Positions 44,599-52,235 of a DNA stretch of 64,000 nt are shown here, piece after piece; within the stretch, counting starts at the first letter, position 1, and each line of letters starts with the position of its first letter. Made by a program: the position numbers and the translations under genes. The notes under the pieces are model-generated. The model searched no databases and was not told where the DNA came from. It saw nothing but the letters and a program-made list of their open reading frames with translations. Origin of the DNA: JACKNG01 sp050184115 (lineage in GTDB: Bacteria > Pseudomonadota > Gammaproteobacteria > Ga0077536); NCBI GenBank assembly GCA_050184115.1, contig JBFXAQ010000005.1, forward strand, positions 62,001 to 126,000. Direction: 5' to 3'.

Positions 44599-44688
44599 GT
44601 GCGCCCGGCGGCGTCGGCGTGCTGCGCGTTGATCGCACGCCGCGCCTGCGCTAGCGTCGCGCGGTCGATCCCTGCGAGACCTCGTTCC

Positions 44689-45066
44689 ATGAACCCGGCA
44701 GACGCCATTCCCGCGACCCTCGATGCCCACACCATCGTCGACCACTACGACCTCCGCTTCGACCCCGTCGACAAGCTGAACGGCAGCCTCTACCTGTGCA
44801 CGCCGCGCGGCACGCCGGCGCCCGCCGCGGCACTGGCCGCACTGCGCGCCGCCGGCCTGTGGTCGAACGAGCCGGAGAAGTGCGTCCCCGACGAACAACG
44901 GCAGGCCTACAAGGACGGTCTCCAGTTCGTTGCCGCGGCCGTCTACCGTGCCGGCGACGGCCATCTCCTGATCGCGCGCTTCGACCATCCCAAGTTTCCC
45001 TCGGATGCCGGGCGCTTCGCGGCCTGGCAGGCGCTCTTCGACGCCGCGCATGAACGCCTGCGTTGA
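44689..45066 (+). CDS. Hypothetical cytosolic protein
   Basis: A 125-residue protein with MNPADAIPATLDAHTIVDHYD at its start (only the first part is distinctive), then DKLNGSLYLCTPRGTP and two helices in the C-terminal half with FPSDAGRFAAWQALFDAAHERL. No signal peptide or membrane helix is visible. I recognise no family. It overlaps the GFA-fold gene by 17 bases, so the two are likely translated from one message. Confidence 0.65.
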   Translation: MNPADAIPATLDAHTIVDHYDLRFDPVDKLNGSLYLCTPRGTPAPAAALAALRAAGLWSNEPEKCVPDEQRQAYKDGLQFVAAAVYRAGDGHLLIARFDHPKFPSDAGRFAAWQALFDAAHERLR

Positions 45067-45478
45067 CACGATCGGCGGCAGTTGCCTGTGCGGCGCGGTC
45101 GCCTTCGTCGTCACGCCGCCGGTGCTGTCGATGGGCCACTGCCATTGCTCGATGTGCCGCCACGGCCATGGCACCGCCTATTCGACCTACTGCCAGGTGC
45201 CGGCGCCGGCCTTGTCCGTCACGCGCGGCAACGAGGCGCTGACGGCCTACGCCTCCTCGGCCGGCGCGACGCGCGAATTCTGCCGCCACTGCGGCGCCAA
45301 GCTCTTCTACCGCGCGCGTGCCCTGCCGGACTACGTGTGGGTCGCCGCCGGCGCGCTGGACGACGATCCGGGCGTGCGCCCGGCCTACCACATCTTCGTC
45401 GCCGACAAGGCGGCGTGGTACGACATCAGCGACGACCTGCCGCAGTACGCCGGTTTCCCGCCCGACGTCGCGCACTGA
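45050..45478 (+). CDS. GFA-fold (glutathione-dependent formaldehyde-activating) family protein
   Basis: A 142-residue zinc protein of the GFA/CENP-V family. Cysteine pairs are GSCLCGAV (about residues 10-17), GHCHCSMC (about 28-35) and CRHCGAKL (about 76-83), which together form the two zinc sites. The central AYSTYCQVP and DDYVWVAAGALDD-type region follow the family pattern. Members bind zinc and glutathione, but the formaldehyde activity is shown for few; the substrate here is unknown. Confidence 0.88.
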   Translation: MNACVDTIGGSCLCGAVAFVVTPPVLSMGHCHCSMCRHGHGTAYSTYCQVPAPALSVTRGNEALTAYASSAGATREFCRHCGAKLFYRARALPDYVWVAAGALDDDPGVRPAYHIFVADKAAWYDISDDLPQYAGFPPDVAH

Positions 45479-45494
45479 AGCGGGAGCCGACCGC

Positions 45495-45728
45495 ATGTAC
45501 CGACACCTCGCCTGGATGCTCGTCGTCGTCTTCGCCAGCGCCTGTTCGACCGACGCCCGCAATCGCTTCCTCTACGGTCTCGGCGACCAGTATTCCTGCA
45601 CCGAGCGCAACAGCGCGCGCATCGACCGCGTCGGCCGCGATGCCGACTGCCTGAGCCCGACGGGCGCGGGGCGCACGCGCTACGAGGACTACCGCGATGC
45701 GCGTGACGCCGTGGCGACGGCGCCGTGA
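45495..45728 (+). CDS. Small lipoprotein
   Basis: A 77-residue protein with a lipobox: hydrophobic stretch LAWMLVVVFASAC (Cys at about residue 19) followed by STDARNRF. Two further cysteines (YSCTERN and DADCLSP) could form a disulfide. The mature part is short, polar and Tyr/Arg-rich. The function is unknown. It overlaps the next lipoprotein gene by 4 bases, pointing to a lipoprotein pair made together. Confidence 0.72.
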   Translation: MYRHLAWMLVVVFASACSTDARNRFLYGLGDQYSCTERNSARIDRVGRDADCLSPTGAGRTRYEDYRDARDAVATAP

Positions 45729-46111
45729 AGACGCGCGCGGCGTGGCTGCTCGGTGGCCTGCTGCTCGGGCTCGGCGGCTGCGGCACGCGCGAGGAAGTGT
45801 TGTTCAGCGACACGCGGTCGCCGGACGGCGCCTGGACCTTGCGCCTGACGGTCGCCGAATCACGCATGCCGCAGGGGCCGTTCTACGTGCGCGCCTATCT
45901 CTATCCCGGGGACGATGCAGCGCAGGCGACCAAGCTCCTCGACACCAAGCTCGAGAACGACGGCGTGCCCTTCACGCGCAACAACCTCGCCGTGCGCTGG
46001 ACCGATCCGCGCTCGGCCCTGCTCTGCCTGCGCGCGACCGATCGCCCCGACCGCGGCTGGCGCATCGAAACCGGCACGCCACCGCGCGCGACCGCCGTCG
46101 ACAAGTGTTGA
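45725..46111 (+). CDS. Lipoprotein of unknown function
   Basis: A 128-residue lipoprotein starting at a GTG that overlaps the previous stop. The lipobox is in LLGGLLLGLGGCGTREE (Cys at about residue 19). The mature domain is rich in beta strands: VLFSDTRSPDGAWTLRLTV, PFYVRAYLYPGDD, NLAVRWTDPRSALLCLRATD. Similar small lipoproteins that begin with a DxxSPDGxW segment are common and uncharacterised. A two-protein unit with the preceding lipoprotein is likely. Confidence 0.75.
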   Translation: MKTRAAWLLGGLLLGLGGCGTREEVLFSDTRSPDGAWTLRLTVAESRMPQGPFYVRAYLYPGDDAAQATKLLDTKLENDGVPFTRNNLAVRWTDPRSALLCLRATDRPDRGWRIETGTPPRATAVDKC

Positions 46112-46121
46112 AGGGGCGCCG

Positions 46122-46919
46122 ATGCCGAGCGTGCTGATCGACGGGCTCGCGCTGCACTACGAGCTGTCCGGCCCGGCGGACGGCGCGCCGCTGCTGCTGT
46201 CGAACTCGCTGGCCTCGGATCTCCACATGTGGGACGACCAGGTCGAGGCCCTGCACGCGGCGGGTTTCCGCGTCCTGCGCTACGACAACCGCGGCCACGG
46301 CCTGAGCGCGCCGCCGGCCGGGCCGTTGTCGATCGAACGCCTGGCCGACGACGTCGTCGCCCTGCTCGATCACCTCGGCTGGGACGCCGTGCATTACTGC
46401 GGGTTGTCGCTCGGCGGCATGATCGGGCAGATGCTGGCACGCCGTCACGGCCGACGCCTGCGCTCGCTGCTGCTCGCCGACACCGCCGCGCACATGGGGC
46501 CGCCGTCGCTGTGGGACGAGCGCATCGCGGCGGTCGAACAGGGCGGCATGGCGGCGGTGGTCGAAGCCACGCTGGGGCGCTGGTTCACCGCCGCAGCGCA
46601 CGCGGGTATGACGCACGCGGCGGCGATCGCCCGCGTGCGCGGCGCCATTCTCGCCACCAGCCCGGCGGGCTTCTGCGCCTGTTCGGTGGCGATCCGCGAC
46701 ATGGACCAGCGCGGGGGCCTCGCCACCATCGATCTGCCGACCCTGGTCGTGGTCGGCGCGGAGGACCCGAGCACGCCGCTCGCCGCCGCCGAACTCCTCC
46801 ACGCGCGTATCGCCGGCAGCCGCCTGGTGGTGCTGCCGGATGCCGCCCACCTCGCCAACATCGAGCAGGCCGCGGCCTTCAACGCCGCCATGCTGGAATT
46901 CCTCGGCCACCTGCCGTGA
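46122..46919 (+). CDS. Alpha/beta hydrolase, 3-oxoadipate enol-lactonase (PcaD)-like
   Basis: A 265-residue alpha/beta hydrolase. It opens with a typical PcaD-type strand pair (LHYELSGPADGAPLLLSNSLAS) in two parts, then VLRYDNRGHGLS, the nucleophile elbow CGLSLGGMIGQ (Ser at about residue 90), an Asp in VVVGAEDPSTP (about 212) and the His in DAAHLANIEQ (about 241). The closest known family is 3-oxoadipate enol-lactonase of the beta-ketoadipate pathway, but no other pca gene is present, so it may act on another ester or lactone. Its stop overlaps the atl start. Confidence 0.82.
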   Translation: MPSVLIDGLALHYELSGPADGAPLLLSNSLASDLHMWDDQVEALHAAGFRVLRYDNRGHGLSAPPAGPLSIERLADDVVALLDHLGWDAVHYCGLSLGGMIGQMLARRHGRRLRSLLLADTAAHMGPPSLWDERIAAVEQGGMAAVVEATLGRWFTAAAHAGMTHAAAIARVRGAILATSPAGFCACSVAIRDMDQRGGLATIDLPTLVVVGAEDPSTPLAAAELLHARIAGSRLVVLPDAAHLANIEQAAAFNAAMLEFLGHLP

Positions 46920-47248
46920 ACGCCGGGCGAGGCCGCAACCAGCGGGTGTGGGCCGTCGTCGAGGCCATTCCGCGCGGCCGCGTGGCGACCTACCGCCAGG
47001 TCGCCGCGCTGGCCGGCATCGAAGGCCCGAGCGGGGCGCGCCAGGTCGGCTACGCGCTCGCCGCGCTGGTGGAGGGCAGCACGGTGCCGTGGCACCGGGT
47101 GGTCAACGTGCGCGGCACGGTCAGTCCGCGCGGGGTCGCGGGGCGCGAGGACGAGCAATACGACCGCCTCGCCGCCGAGGGCGTGGCCTACGACGCCGGC
47201 GGACGCATCGATCTCGGCATCTACGAGTGGAACTATGGCCTCGAGTGA
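46916..47248 (+). CDS. atl: Alkyltransferase-like protein (ATL), MGMT family
   Basis: A 110-residue protein with the DNA-binding domain of O6-alkylguanine-DNA alkyltransferases. The winged-helix region has AIPRGRVATYRQVAALAG and the arginine finger environment around GARQVGYALAAL. The active-site motif PCHRV is replaced by PWHRVVN (Trp at about residue 62), so it cannot accept an alkyl group. Such ATL proteins bind alkylated guanines, flip them, and hand the lesion to nucleotide-excision repair. The GTG start overlaps the previous stop; the 3' end overlaps the next gene by 14 bases. Confidence 0.92.
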   Translation: MNAGRGRNQRVWAVVEAIPRGRVATYRQVAALAGIEGPSGARQVGYALAALVEGSTVPWHRVVNVRGTVSPRGVAGREDEQYDRLAAEGVAYDAGGRIDLGIYEWNYGLE

Positions 47249-47651
47249 GGATCTGCCCGAGTCGCCGTCGCCGCGGCGTCGCCTGCCCTGGCCGTGGTTG
47301 CTCGCGTTCGCGCTGCTGGCCGCGCTCGCGGCGCGGCCATGGTTCACTTCGCGCGGCCCCGCGCCGCTCGCCTGCGGCAAGGACGTCACGCCGGACGCCG
47401 ACACCGTGATCGTCCTGACGGCGTCGTGGTGCGGCTATTGCCGCGCCGCGCGTCGCTGGCTGCAGGCCGAGGGCATCGCCCACTGTGAGTACGACATCGA
47501 GACGACGACCGAAGGCCGCCAGGGTTTCGCCGCCTTGCCGCACCGCGTGGTGCCGGTGTTCCTGATCCGCTCAGATACGCTTTACGGCTTCAATCGCACC
47601 GAAGTCGAACAGACCCTCATCGCTCACGGCCTGGCCGAGTTCCGCGACTAG
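47235..47651 (+). CDS. Membrane-anchored glutaredoxin/thioredoxin-fold protein
   Basis: A 138-residue protein with a single N-terminal helix (about residues 19-34) and a glutaredoxin-like domain. The redox motif is ASWCGYCRAARRWL (CxxC at about residues 66-69). The cis-Pro loop is HRVVPVFLI (about 101-109). The domain probably faces the periplasm, because positive charges (SPRRRLPWPW) precede the helix. A further pair of cysteines is present at LACGKD and HCEYD. The partner is unknown. It overlaps atl by 14 bases. Confidence 0.85.
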   Translation: MASSEDLPESPSPRRRLPWPWLLAFALLAALAARPWFTSRGPAPLACGKDVTPDADTVIVLTASWCGYCRAARRWLQAEGIAHCEYDIETTTEGRQGFAALPHRVVPVFLIRSDTLYGFNRTEVEQTLIAHGLAEFRD

Positions 47652-47807
47652 GCGGCACCTGGCGCGCGTCTTCCGCGGCCGTCTTCGCGCCGGTCCATTC
47701 CACCGACGACGGGATCTGCGGTCCTGGCCGGTCACGCCGCGCGACCCGCGCACGTGGGCAACGCGCTGCCCGCGCGACGGCCGGCGGTGAGAAATGGGTG
47801 CGGCTCG

Positions 47808-48494
47808 CTAGCGTGGCCGGCCGAGCGCCGCCACCACGCGGTAGAGTCGATGTCCGCTCGCCCGGTACTTGCGTTCGAACAGGCTCAGCGGCGGACCAGG
47901 TGGGAGCGCCTCGGCGACTGCCGTGCAGTGGCACCAGTAGTCGAGTGCGAGGGCGAATTCCGCGGCGTAGAGCGCCCAGTTGGTGCGCAGTTCGAGCCGG
48001 CCACCGAGCGCGAGCAGGTCGGCGAAGGCTGCCCGCGCATGCCAGCGGCGCGTGAACTGGTGCTGCTTGGGCCACGGGTTCGGGTAGAGCAGGTAGTGGG
48101 CGGCGACTGGCCAGCCCGCCACGCGTGCATGGTGCCAGGCATCCTCGAGACCGACGCGCGCGAAGCACACCCGCGGATGGGGCGGATGGTTCGCCGCCCG
48201 CGCCAGTCGGGCGGCGCTCTTGTCGATGCCGATGACCAGTGCGCGCGGGTGCGCGACGGCGAGCGCGAGGCTGCTCTCGCCGGTGCCACAGCCGCTGTCG
48301 AGGACGACTTCGCCGTGGGCCGCGACCAGTGCATCGAGCGCGGTGAGCGGCGCACGGGCGTGTGCCGGCAGCGGGCGCTGGTGGCGATGGGTGCGACAGC
48401 GCCGGACGCAGGCAGCGAGGCCTGGATGCGGACCGGACTGGTTGCTGCTGACGGGCCGCGAGCGGCCGGCGGGCTCAGCCGTCGAAGACGACAC
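47808..48494 (-). CDS. trmB: TrmB-like tRNA (guanine46-N7) methyltransferase, divergent
   Basis: A 228-residue SAM methyltransferase. The SAM motif is VVLDSGCGTGESSLALA (about residues 63-79), with IGIDKSAARL following. The TrmB signature appears as YPNPWPKQHQFTRRWH (about 136-151), which corresponds to PDPWPKxRHxKRR. The N-terminal 50 residues are unusually Arg/His/Ser-rich, beginning at a GTG that overlaps the PyrK-like gene by 20 bases. It probably methylates N7 of guanine in tRNA. The departures from the consensus leave room for a related substrate. Confidence 0.78.
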   Translation of the reverse strand: MSSSTAEPAGRSRPVSSNQSGPHPGLAACVRRCRTHRHQRPLPAHARAPLTALDALVAAHGEVVLDSGCGTGESSLALAVAHPRALVIGIDKSAARLARAANHPPHPRVCFARVGLEDAWHHARVAGWPVAAHYLLYPNPWPKQHQFTRRWHARAAFADLLALGGRLELRTNWALYAAEFALALDYWCHCTAVAEALPPGPPLSLFERKYRASGHRLYRVVAALGRPR

Positions 48495-49383
48495 GGGCAG
48501 CGTCGAACACCGGGCCGTCGACGCACACCCGTTTCATCGCCGGGCCGGCGTCGGTCTCGACCTTCACCACGCAGCCGGCACAGCCGCCGACCGCGCAGGC
48601 CATGAATTCCTCGAGCGAGATCTCGCACGGCAGGTCGAATTCGGCCGCCAGCGCCTGCACCGCGCGCAGCATCGGCGTCGGCCCGCAGGCGAAGATCTCG
48701 ATGTCCTCGCGCGGTGTACCGCTGTTCGCGATCCAGGCCCGCGCGAGTTCGGTGACGAAGCCGTCGAAGCAGCCGGGGTAACCCTGCGTGCTGGCGAGCC
48801 GCGAGGCGACGCCCCAGTCGTCGAGCAGCGGCATCGCGGCGATGGTCGCCGGGTCGAGGCCGGGCACCAGGATGCGCGAGGGCCGCGCCGGGAACGGGAA
48901 CGGCACTTCCGAGCCCATCAGCACCAGCGGTTCGACCTCGCGCGCGACGGCGCGCAGGTGCTCGGCGAGGAAGATCATGGGCGGGATGCCGACGCCGCCG
49001 CCGATCAGCAGCGGTCGGTGGCGGTAACCGGCGAGCCGGAACGGGCGCCCGATCGGGCCAAGCACGCTGATGGCCTCGCCCGGATGGCGCGCGGCGAGCA
49101 GCGCGCTGCCGTGACCGTGGACCTTGAACAACATGTCGAACCAGCCCGCGCCAGGCGAGGCGCGCATGATCGACATCGGCCGGCGCATGGCGAGTTCGGG
49201 CGCGCAGCGCAGGTGGACGAAGCTGCCCGGCCGGGCGCGCGCGGCGACCGCCGGGCAGGCGATGCGCATCACCACCTGGTCGCCGGCGTGGCGCTCGACG
49301 CTCACGACCTCGCCGTCGGCGAGGTCGATGGTCGCGCGGTGCGGGCGCGCCGCGTCGAGCGTCGGCGACCCACTCTCAGTCAT
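48475..49383 (-). CDS. PyrK-type electron transfer flavoprotein (dihydroorotate dehydrogenase B subunit-like)
   Basis: A ferredoxin-reductase-type protein of 302 residues. The FAD domain has RPMSIMRASPG (RxxS-like), then the NAD-binding segment GGGVGIPPMIFLAEHL, and a C-terminal [2Fe-2S] cluster with CAVGGCAGCVVKV followed by CVDGPVFD. This is the PyrK pattern, in which the protein passes electrons from a dihydroorotate dehydrogenase to NAD. Class 1B enzymes are typical of Gram-positive bacteria, and no pyrD is adjacent. Its place in a pyrB-pyrC' operon supports a pyrimidine link. It overlaps pyrC' by 8 bases. Confidence 0.85.
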   Translation of the reverse strand: MTESGSPTLDAARPHRATIDLADGEVVSVERHAGDQVVMRIACPAVAARARPGSFVHLRCAPELAMRRPMSIMRASPGAGWFDMLFKVHGHGSALLAARHPGEAISVLGPIGRPFRLAGYRHRPLLIGGGVGIPPMIFLAEHLRAVAREVEPLVLMGSEVPFPFPARPSRILVPGLDPATIAAMPLLDDWGVASRLASTQGYPGCFDGFVTELARAWIANSGTPREDIEIFACGPTPMLRAVQALAAEFDLPCEISLEEFMACAVGGCAGCVVKVETDAGPAMKRVCVDGPVFDAARVVFDG

Positions 49384-50656
49384 CGAGCGCGTGCACCAGG
49401 CGGCCGCCGACGATGGTATGGGTGACGCGACCGTGCAGCTCGCGTCCCATGAAGGGCGTGTTGTGGCCCTGGCTCAGCAGGGTCGTCGGGCTCGCCGTCC
49501 ACCGCGCGGTCGGATCGAACACGCAGACGTCAGCCGCCGCCTCGACGCCGAGCGTGCCGGCCGGCAGGCCGAGGATGCGCGCCGGGGCCAGCGCCGCGGC
49601 CGCGACGAATCCGGCAAGGTCGAGTCCACCGACCTCGACCAGTGCCAGCGCCAGCGGCAGGAAGGTATCGAGGCCGGAGATGCCCGGCGCGCTGGCGCCG
49701 AACGGGCCGGCCTTGGCGTCCGCGTCGTGCGGCTGGTGATGGGCGGTCAGGGCGTCGAGCTGGCGCCGCGCGAGCGCACGCCGCAGGCCGTCGCGATCGC
49801 GCGTGCTGCGCAACGGCGGACGCACGTGGTAGTGGGCGTCGTGGTTGGCGATGTCCTCGTCGACCAGGTGCAGGTGGGCGATGCCGACGTCGGCGCTGAC
49901 CTTGAGCCCACGCTTGCGCGCATCGCGCAGGTAGCTGACCGACTGCGCGCAGGAGAGCGTGCGGAAATGCGCGCGCGCGCCGGTCTCGCCGAGCAGCACC
50001 AGATCGCGCGCGAGACCGATGAGCTCGGCCGCCGCCGGGATGCCGGCCAGCCCGGTGCGGGTGCTGGTGGCGCCCTCGTGCATCACGCCGCGGGCGCCGA
50101 GCCAGGGGTCCTCGGCCTCGAGCAGCACGGTCAGTCCGAGCGTCGAGGCATAAGCGAGCGCGTTGCGCAGCACGTTGGTGTCGCGGATGGGGCGCCCGGC
50201 GTTGCTGACGGCGACGCAGCCGATCGATTTCAAGGCGTGCATCTCGGCCAGCACCTCGCCGCCGAGGCCCTGGGTCAACGCACCGATGCAGCGCACGCGC
50301 GCGCCGCGCACGCCGCGCGCGCGCTGGTGGATGAGCTCGACCACCGCCGGCGTATCCACCACCGGCGCGGTGTCCGGCGTGCAGCACACCGTGGTGAAAC
50401 CGCCGGCGGCGGCGGCGGCGAGTTCGCTCGCAATCGTCGCCTTGTGCTCGTGGCCGGGTTCGCGCAGGTGCGCAGCGAGTTCGACGAAGCCCGGGCAGAC
50501 GATGCGCCCGCGGGCGTCGATCTCGCGCGCGGCGGTGAAGCGCGGCGGCTTGCGGCCCAGCGCGACGATGCGCTCGCCGTCGATGTAGAGGTCGGTCTCG
50601 GCGTCGACCCCGTTGGCCGGGTCGATGACGCGCCCGCCGCGGATGCGGATCTTCAT
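49376..50656 (-). CDS. pyrC': Dihydroorotase homologue PyrC' (inactive, ATCase partner)
   Basis: Amidohydrolase-fold protein of 426 residues. At the place where active dihydroorotases have the metal motif HxH (DxHxHLREPG), it reads VELAAHLREPGHEHKA, so the first ligand His is lost. The later THxxPH-type site is HHQPHDADAK, also altered. Other residues of the fold are intact. Such PyrC' or PyrX proteins are catalytically silent and hold aspartate transcarbamoylase in a large complex, as known in Pseudomonas. It follows pyrB by 3 bases. Confidence 0.92.
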   Translation of the reverse strand: MKIRIRGGRVIDPANGVDAETDLYIDGERIVALGRKPPRFTAAREIDARGRIVCPGFVELAAHLREPGHEHKATIASELAAAAAGGFTTVCCTPDTAPVVDTPAVVELIHQRARGVRGARVRCIGALTQGLGGEVLAEMHALKSIGCVAVSNAGRPIRDTNVLRNALAYASTLGLTVLLEAEDPWLGARGVMHEGATSTRTGLAGIPAAAELIGLARDLVLLGETGARAHFRTLSCAQSVSYLRDARKRGLKVSADVGIAHLHLVDEDIANHDAHYHVRPPLRSTRDRDGLRRALARRQLDALTAHHQPHDADAKAGPFGASAPGISGLDTFLPLALALVEVGGLDLAGFVAAAALAPARILGLPAGTLGVEAAADVCVFDPTARWTASPTTLLSQGHNTPFMGRELHGRVTHTIVGGRLVHALDD

Positions 50657-50659
50657 GGT

Positions 50660-51628
50660 TCAGGCCGCCTGCGCGTGCGAGCCGAGCACCATCGACATCA
50701 CCGCCATGCGCACCGCGATGCCGTGCGTGACCTGCTGCAGGATGACCGACTGGTGGCCGTCGGCGACGGCGGAATCGATCTCCACGCCGCGATTGATGGG
50801 GCCGGGGTGCATGACGATGGCATCGCGCGCGGCGCGCTTGAGCCGCGCCGGCGTCAGGCCGTAGGTGTGGAAGTACTCGTGCCCGCTCGGCAGGAGCGCG
50901 CTCTGCATGCGCTCCTGCTGCAGGCGCAGCATGATGACGACGTCGGCGCCCTCGATGCCCGCGTCGAGGTCGTGGAAGACGCTGACGCCGAGCGCCTCGA
51001 TCCCCGCCGGCAAGAGCGTCTTGGGCCCGACCACGCGAATGTCCGGCACGCCGAGGATCTTGAGCGCGTGGATCTCCGAACGCGCGACGCGCGAATGGGT
51101 GATGTCGCCGACGATGGCCACGCGCAGGTTGTCGAAGGACGGCTTGTGGCGGCGGATGGTGAAGACGTCGAGCATGGCCTGGGTGGGGTGGGCGTGACGG
51201 CCGTCGCCGGCATTGATCACGCTCACCCCGGGCGCGACCTGGCGGGCGATGAACTCGGGCGCGCCGCTGTCCTGGTGACGCACCACGAACATGTCGGTAT
51301 CCATTGCTTCGAGCGTGCGCAGGGTGTCCGACAGCGATTCGCCCTTGCGCGTTGCGCTGGCCTCGATGTTGAGGTTCATGACGTCGGCCGAAAGCCGTTT
51401 GGCGGCGAGTTCGAACGTCGTGCGGGTGCGCGTGCTCGGCTCGAAGAACAGGTTGACCACGGTGCGGCCGCGCAGCAGCGGCACCTTCTTCACCGCGCGA
51501 TCGCCGACCACGGTGAAGCGTTCGGCGTGGTCGAGGATCTCGATGAGCAACTCGCGCGACAGGTTCTCGATGGTGAGGAAGTGGCGCAGGCGGCCGTGTT
51601 CGTCGAGCTGGATCGGGGCGGCAGCCAT
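50660..51628 (-). CDS. pyrB: Aspartate carbamoyltransferase catalytic subunit
   Basis: Aspartate transcarbamoylase of 322 residues, the committed step of pyrimidine synthesis. The carbamoyl-phosphate loop is FFEPSTRTRTTFE (about residues 62-74). Further blocks are KGESLSDTLRTLEAM, HPTQAMLDVFTI, IVGDITHSRVARS and MHPGPINRGVEI. I chose the ATG at 51626-51628; the in-frame extension upstream is not conserved. It needs no PyrI here and is probably complexed with PyrC'. The gene lies 82 bases after pyrR. Confidence 0.96.
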   Translation of the reverse strand: MAAAPIQLDEHGRLRHFLTIENLSRELLIEILDHAERFTVVGDRAVKKVPLLRGRTVVNLFFEPSTRTRTTFELAAKRLSADVMNLNIEASATRKGESLSDTLRTLEAMDTDMFVVRHQDSGAPEFIARQVAPGVSVINAGDGRHAHPTQAMLDVFTIRRHKPSFDNLRVAIVGDITHSRVARSEIHALKILGVPDIRVVGPKTLLPAGIEALGVSVFHDLDAGIEGADVVIMLRLQQERMQSALLPSGHEYFHTYGLTPARLKRAARDAIVMHPGPINRGVEIDSAVADGHQSVILQQVTHGIAVRMAVMSMVLGSHAQAA

Positions 51629-51710
51629 CAGTCGGTGATGCTCACGAACGTGGAGGAAATGCCGTCCACGCGGGCCGCGCGGGACCGCTCTGCCGCAGGC
51701 GCGGAAGCTG

Positions 51711-52235
51711 TCAGGACCGTCGTGCGCAAAACTCGAGTCGCAGGGGATCGGGCCCCAGAAGTTTAACATGGTCGTCGGCGCCGAGCCGCAGCCGCGTGCC
51801 ATAGACGTTGGCGTCGATGGGCAGCTCGCGCCCGCTGCGATCGACGAGCACGGCCAGCGTGATGGTGCGCGGACGGCCGTAGTCGAAGATTTCGTTCATC
51901 GCCGCGCGGATGGTGCGGCCGGTGTAGAGGATGTCGTCGACCAGCACCAGGTTGCGTTCCTCGATCTCGAAGGGCAGCGTCGACGGCGCCACCGTCGGGT
52001 GCATGCCGATGCGGCTGAAATCGTCGCGGTAGAAGGCGATGTCGAGTTCGCCGAGCGGGGTGTCGATGCCGAGGAGCCGGCGCAGGCGCTCGGCCACCCA
52101 CACGCCGCCGGTACGGATACCGACCAGGGCCGGCTCGGCGAGGCCGCGCGCGGCGATGCGCTGGGCGAGGTGCTCGGCCATGGTCGCGATGAGCGCCTCG
52201 ACGTCGAGATCGAGGTCGTCAGCTGTCTTGGGCAT
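51711..52235 (-). CDS. pyrR: PyrR: bifunctional pyr regulator / uracil phosphoribosyltransferase
   Basis: Type I phosphoribosyltransferase-fold protein of 174 residues. The PRPP motif is LVLVDDILYTGRTIRAAM (about residues 99-116), and VGIRTGGVWVAERL and FYRDDFSRIG are PyrR marks. In Bacillus PyrR binds pyr mRNA and also makes UMP. In pseudomonads a pyrR gene precedes pyrB, as here. I did not see a PyrR-type attenuator in the 82-base gap. It overlaps ruvX by 17 bases. Confidence 0.94.
   Translation of the reverse strand: MPKTADDLDLDVEALIATMAEHLAQRIAARGLAEPALVGIRTGGVWVAERLRRLLGIDTPLGELDIAFYRDDFSRIGMHPTVAPSTLPFEIEERNLVLVDDILYTGRTIRAAMNEIFDYGRPRTITLAVLVDRSGRELPIDANVYGTRLRLGADDHVKLLGPDPLRLEFCARRS

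Noticed and set aside
49124..51766. Plus-strand frame of 880 codons opposite the pyr operon
   Set aside because: Antisense of pyrK-like, pyrC' and pyrB, all of which show clear family motifs on the minus strand.
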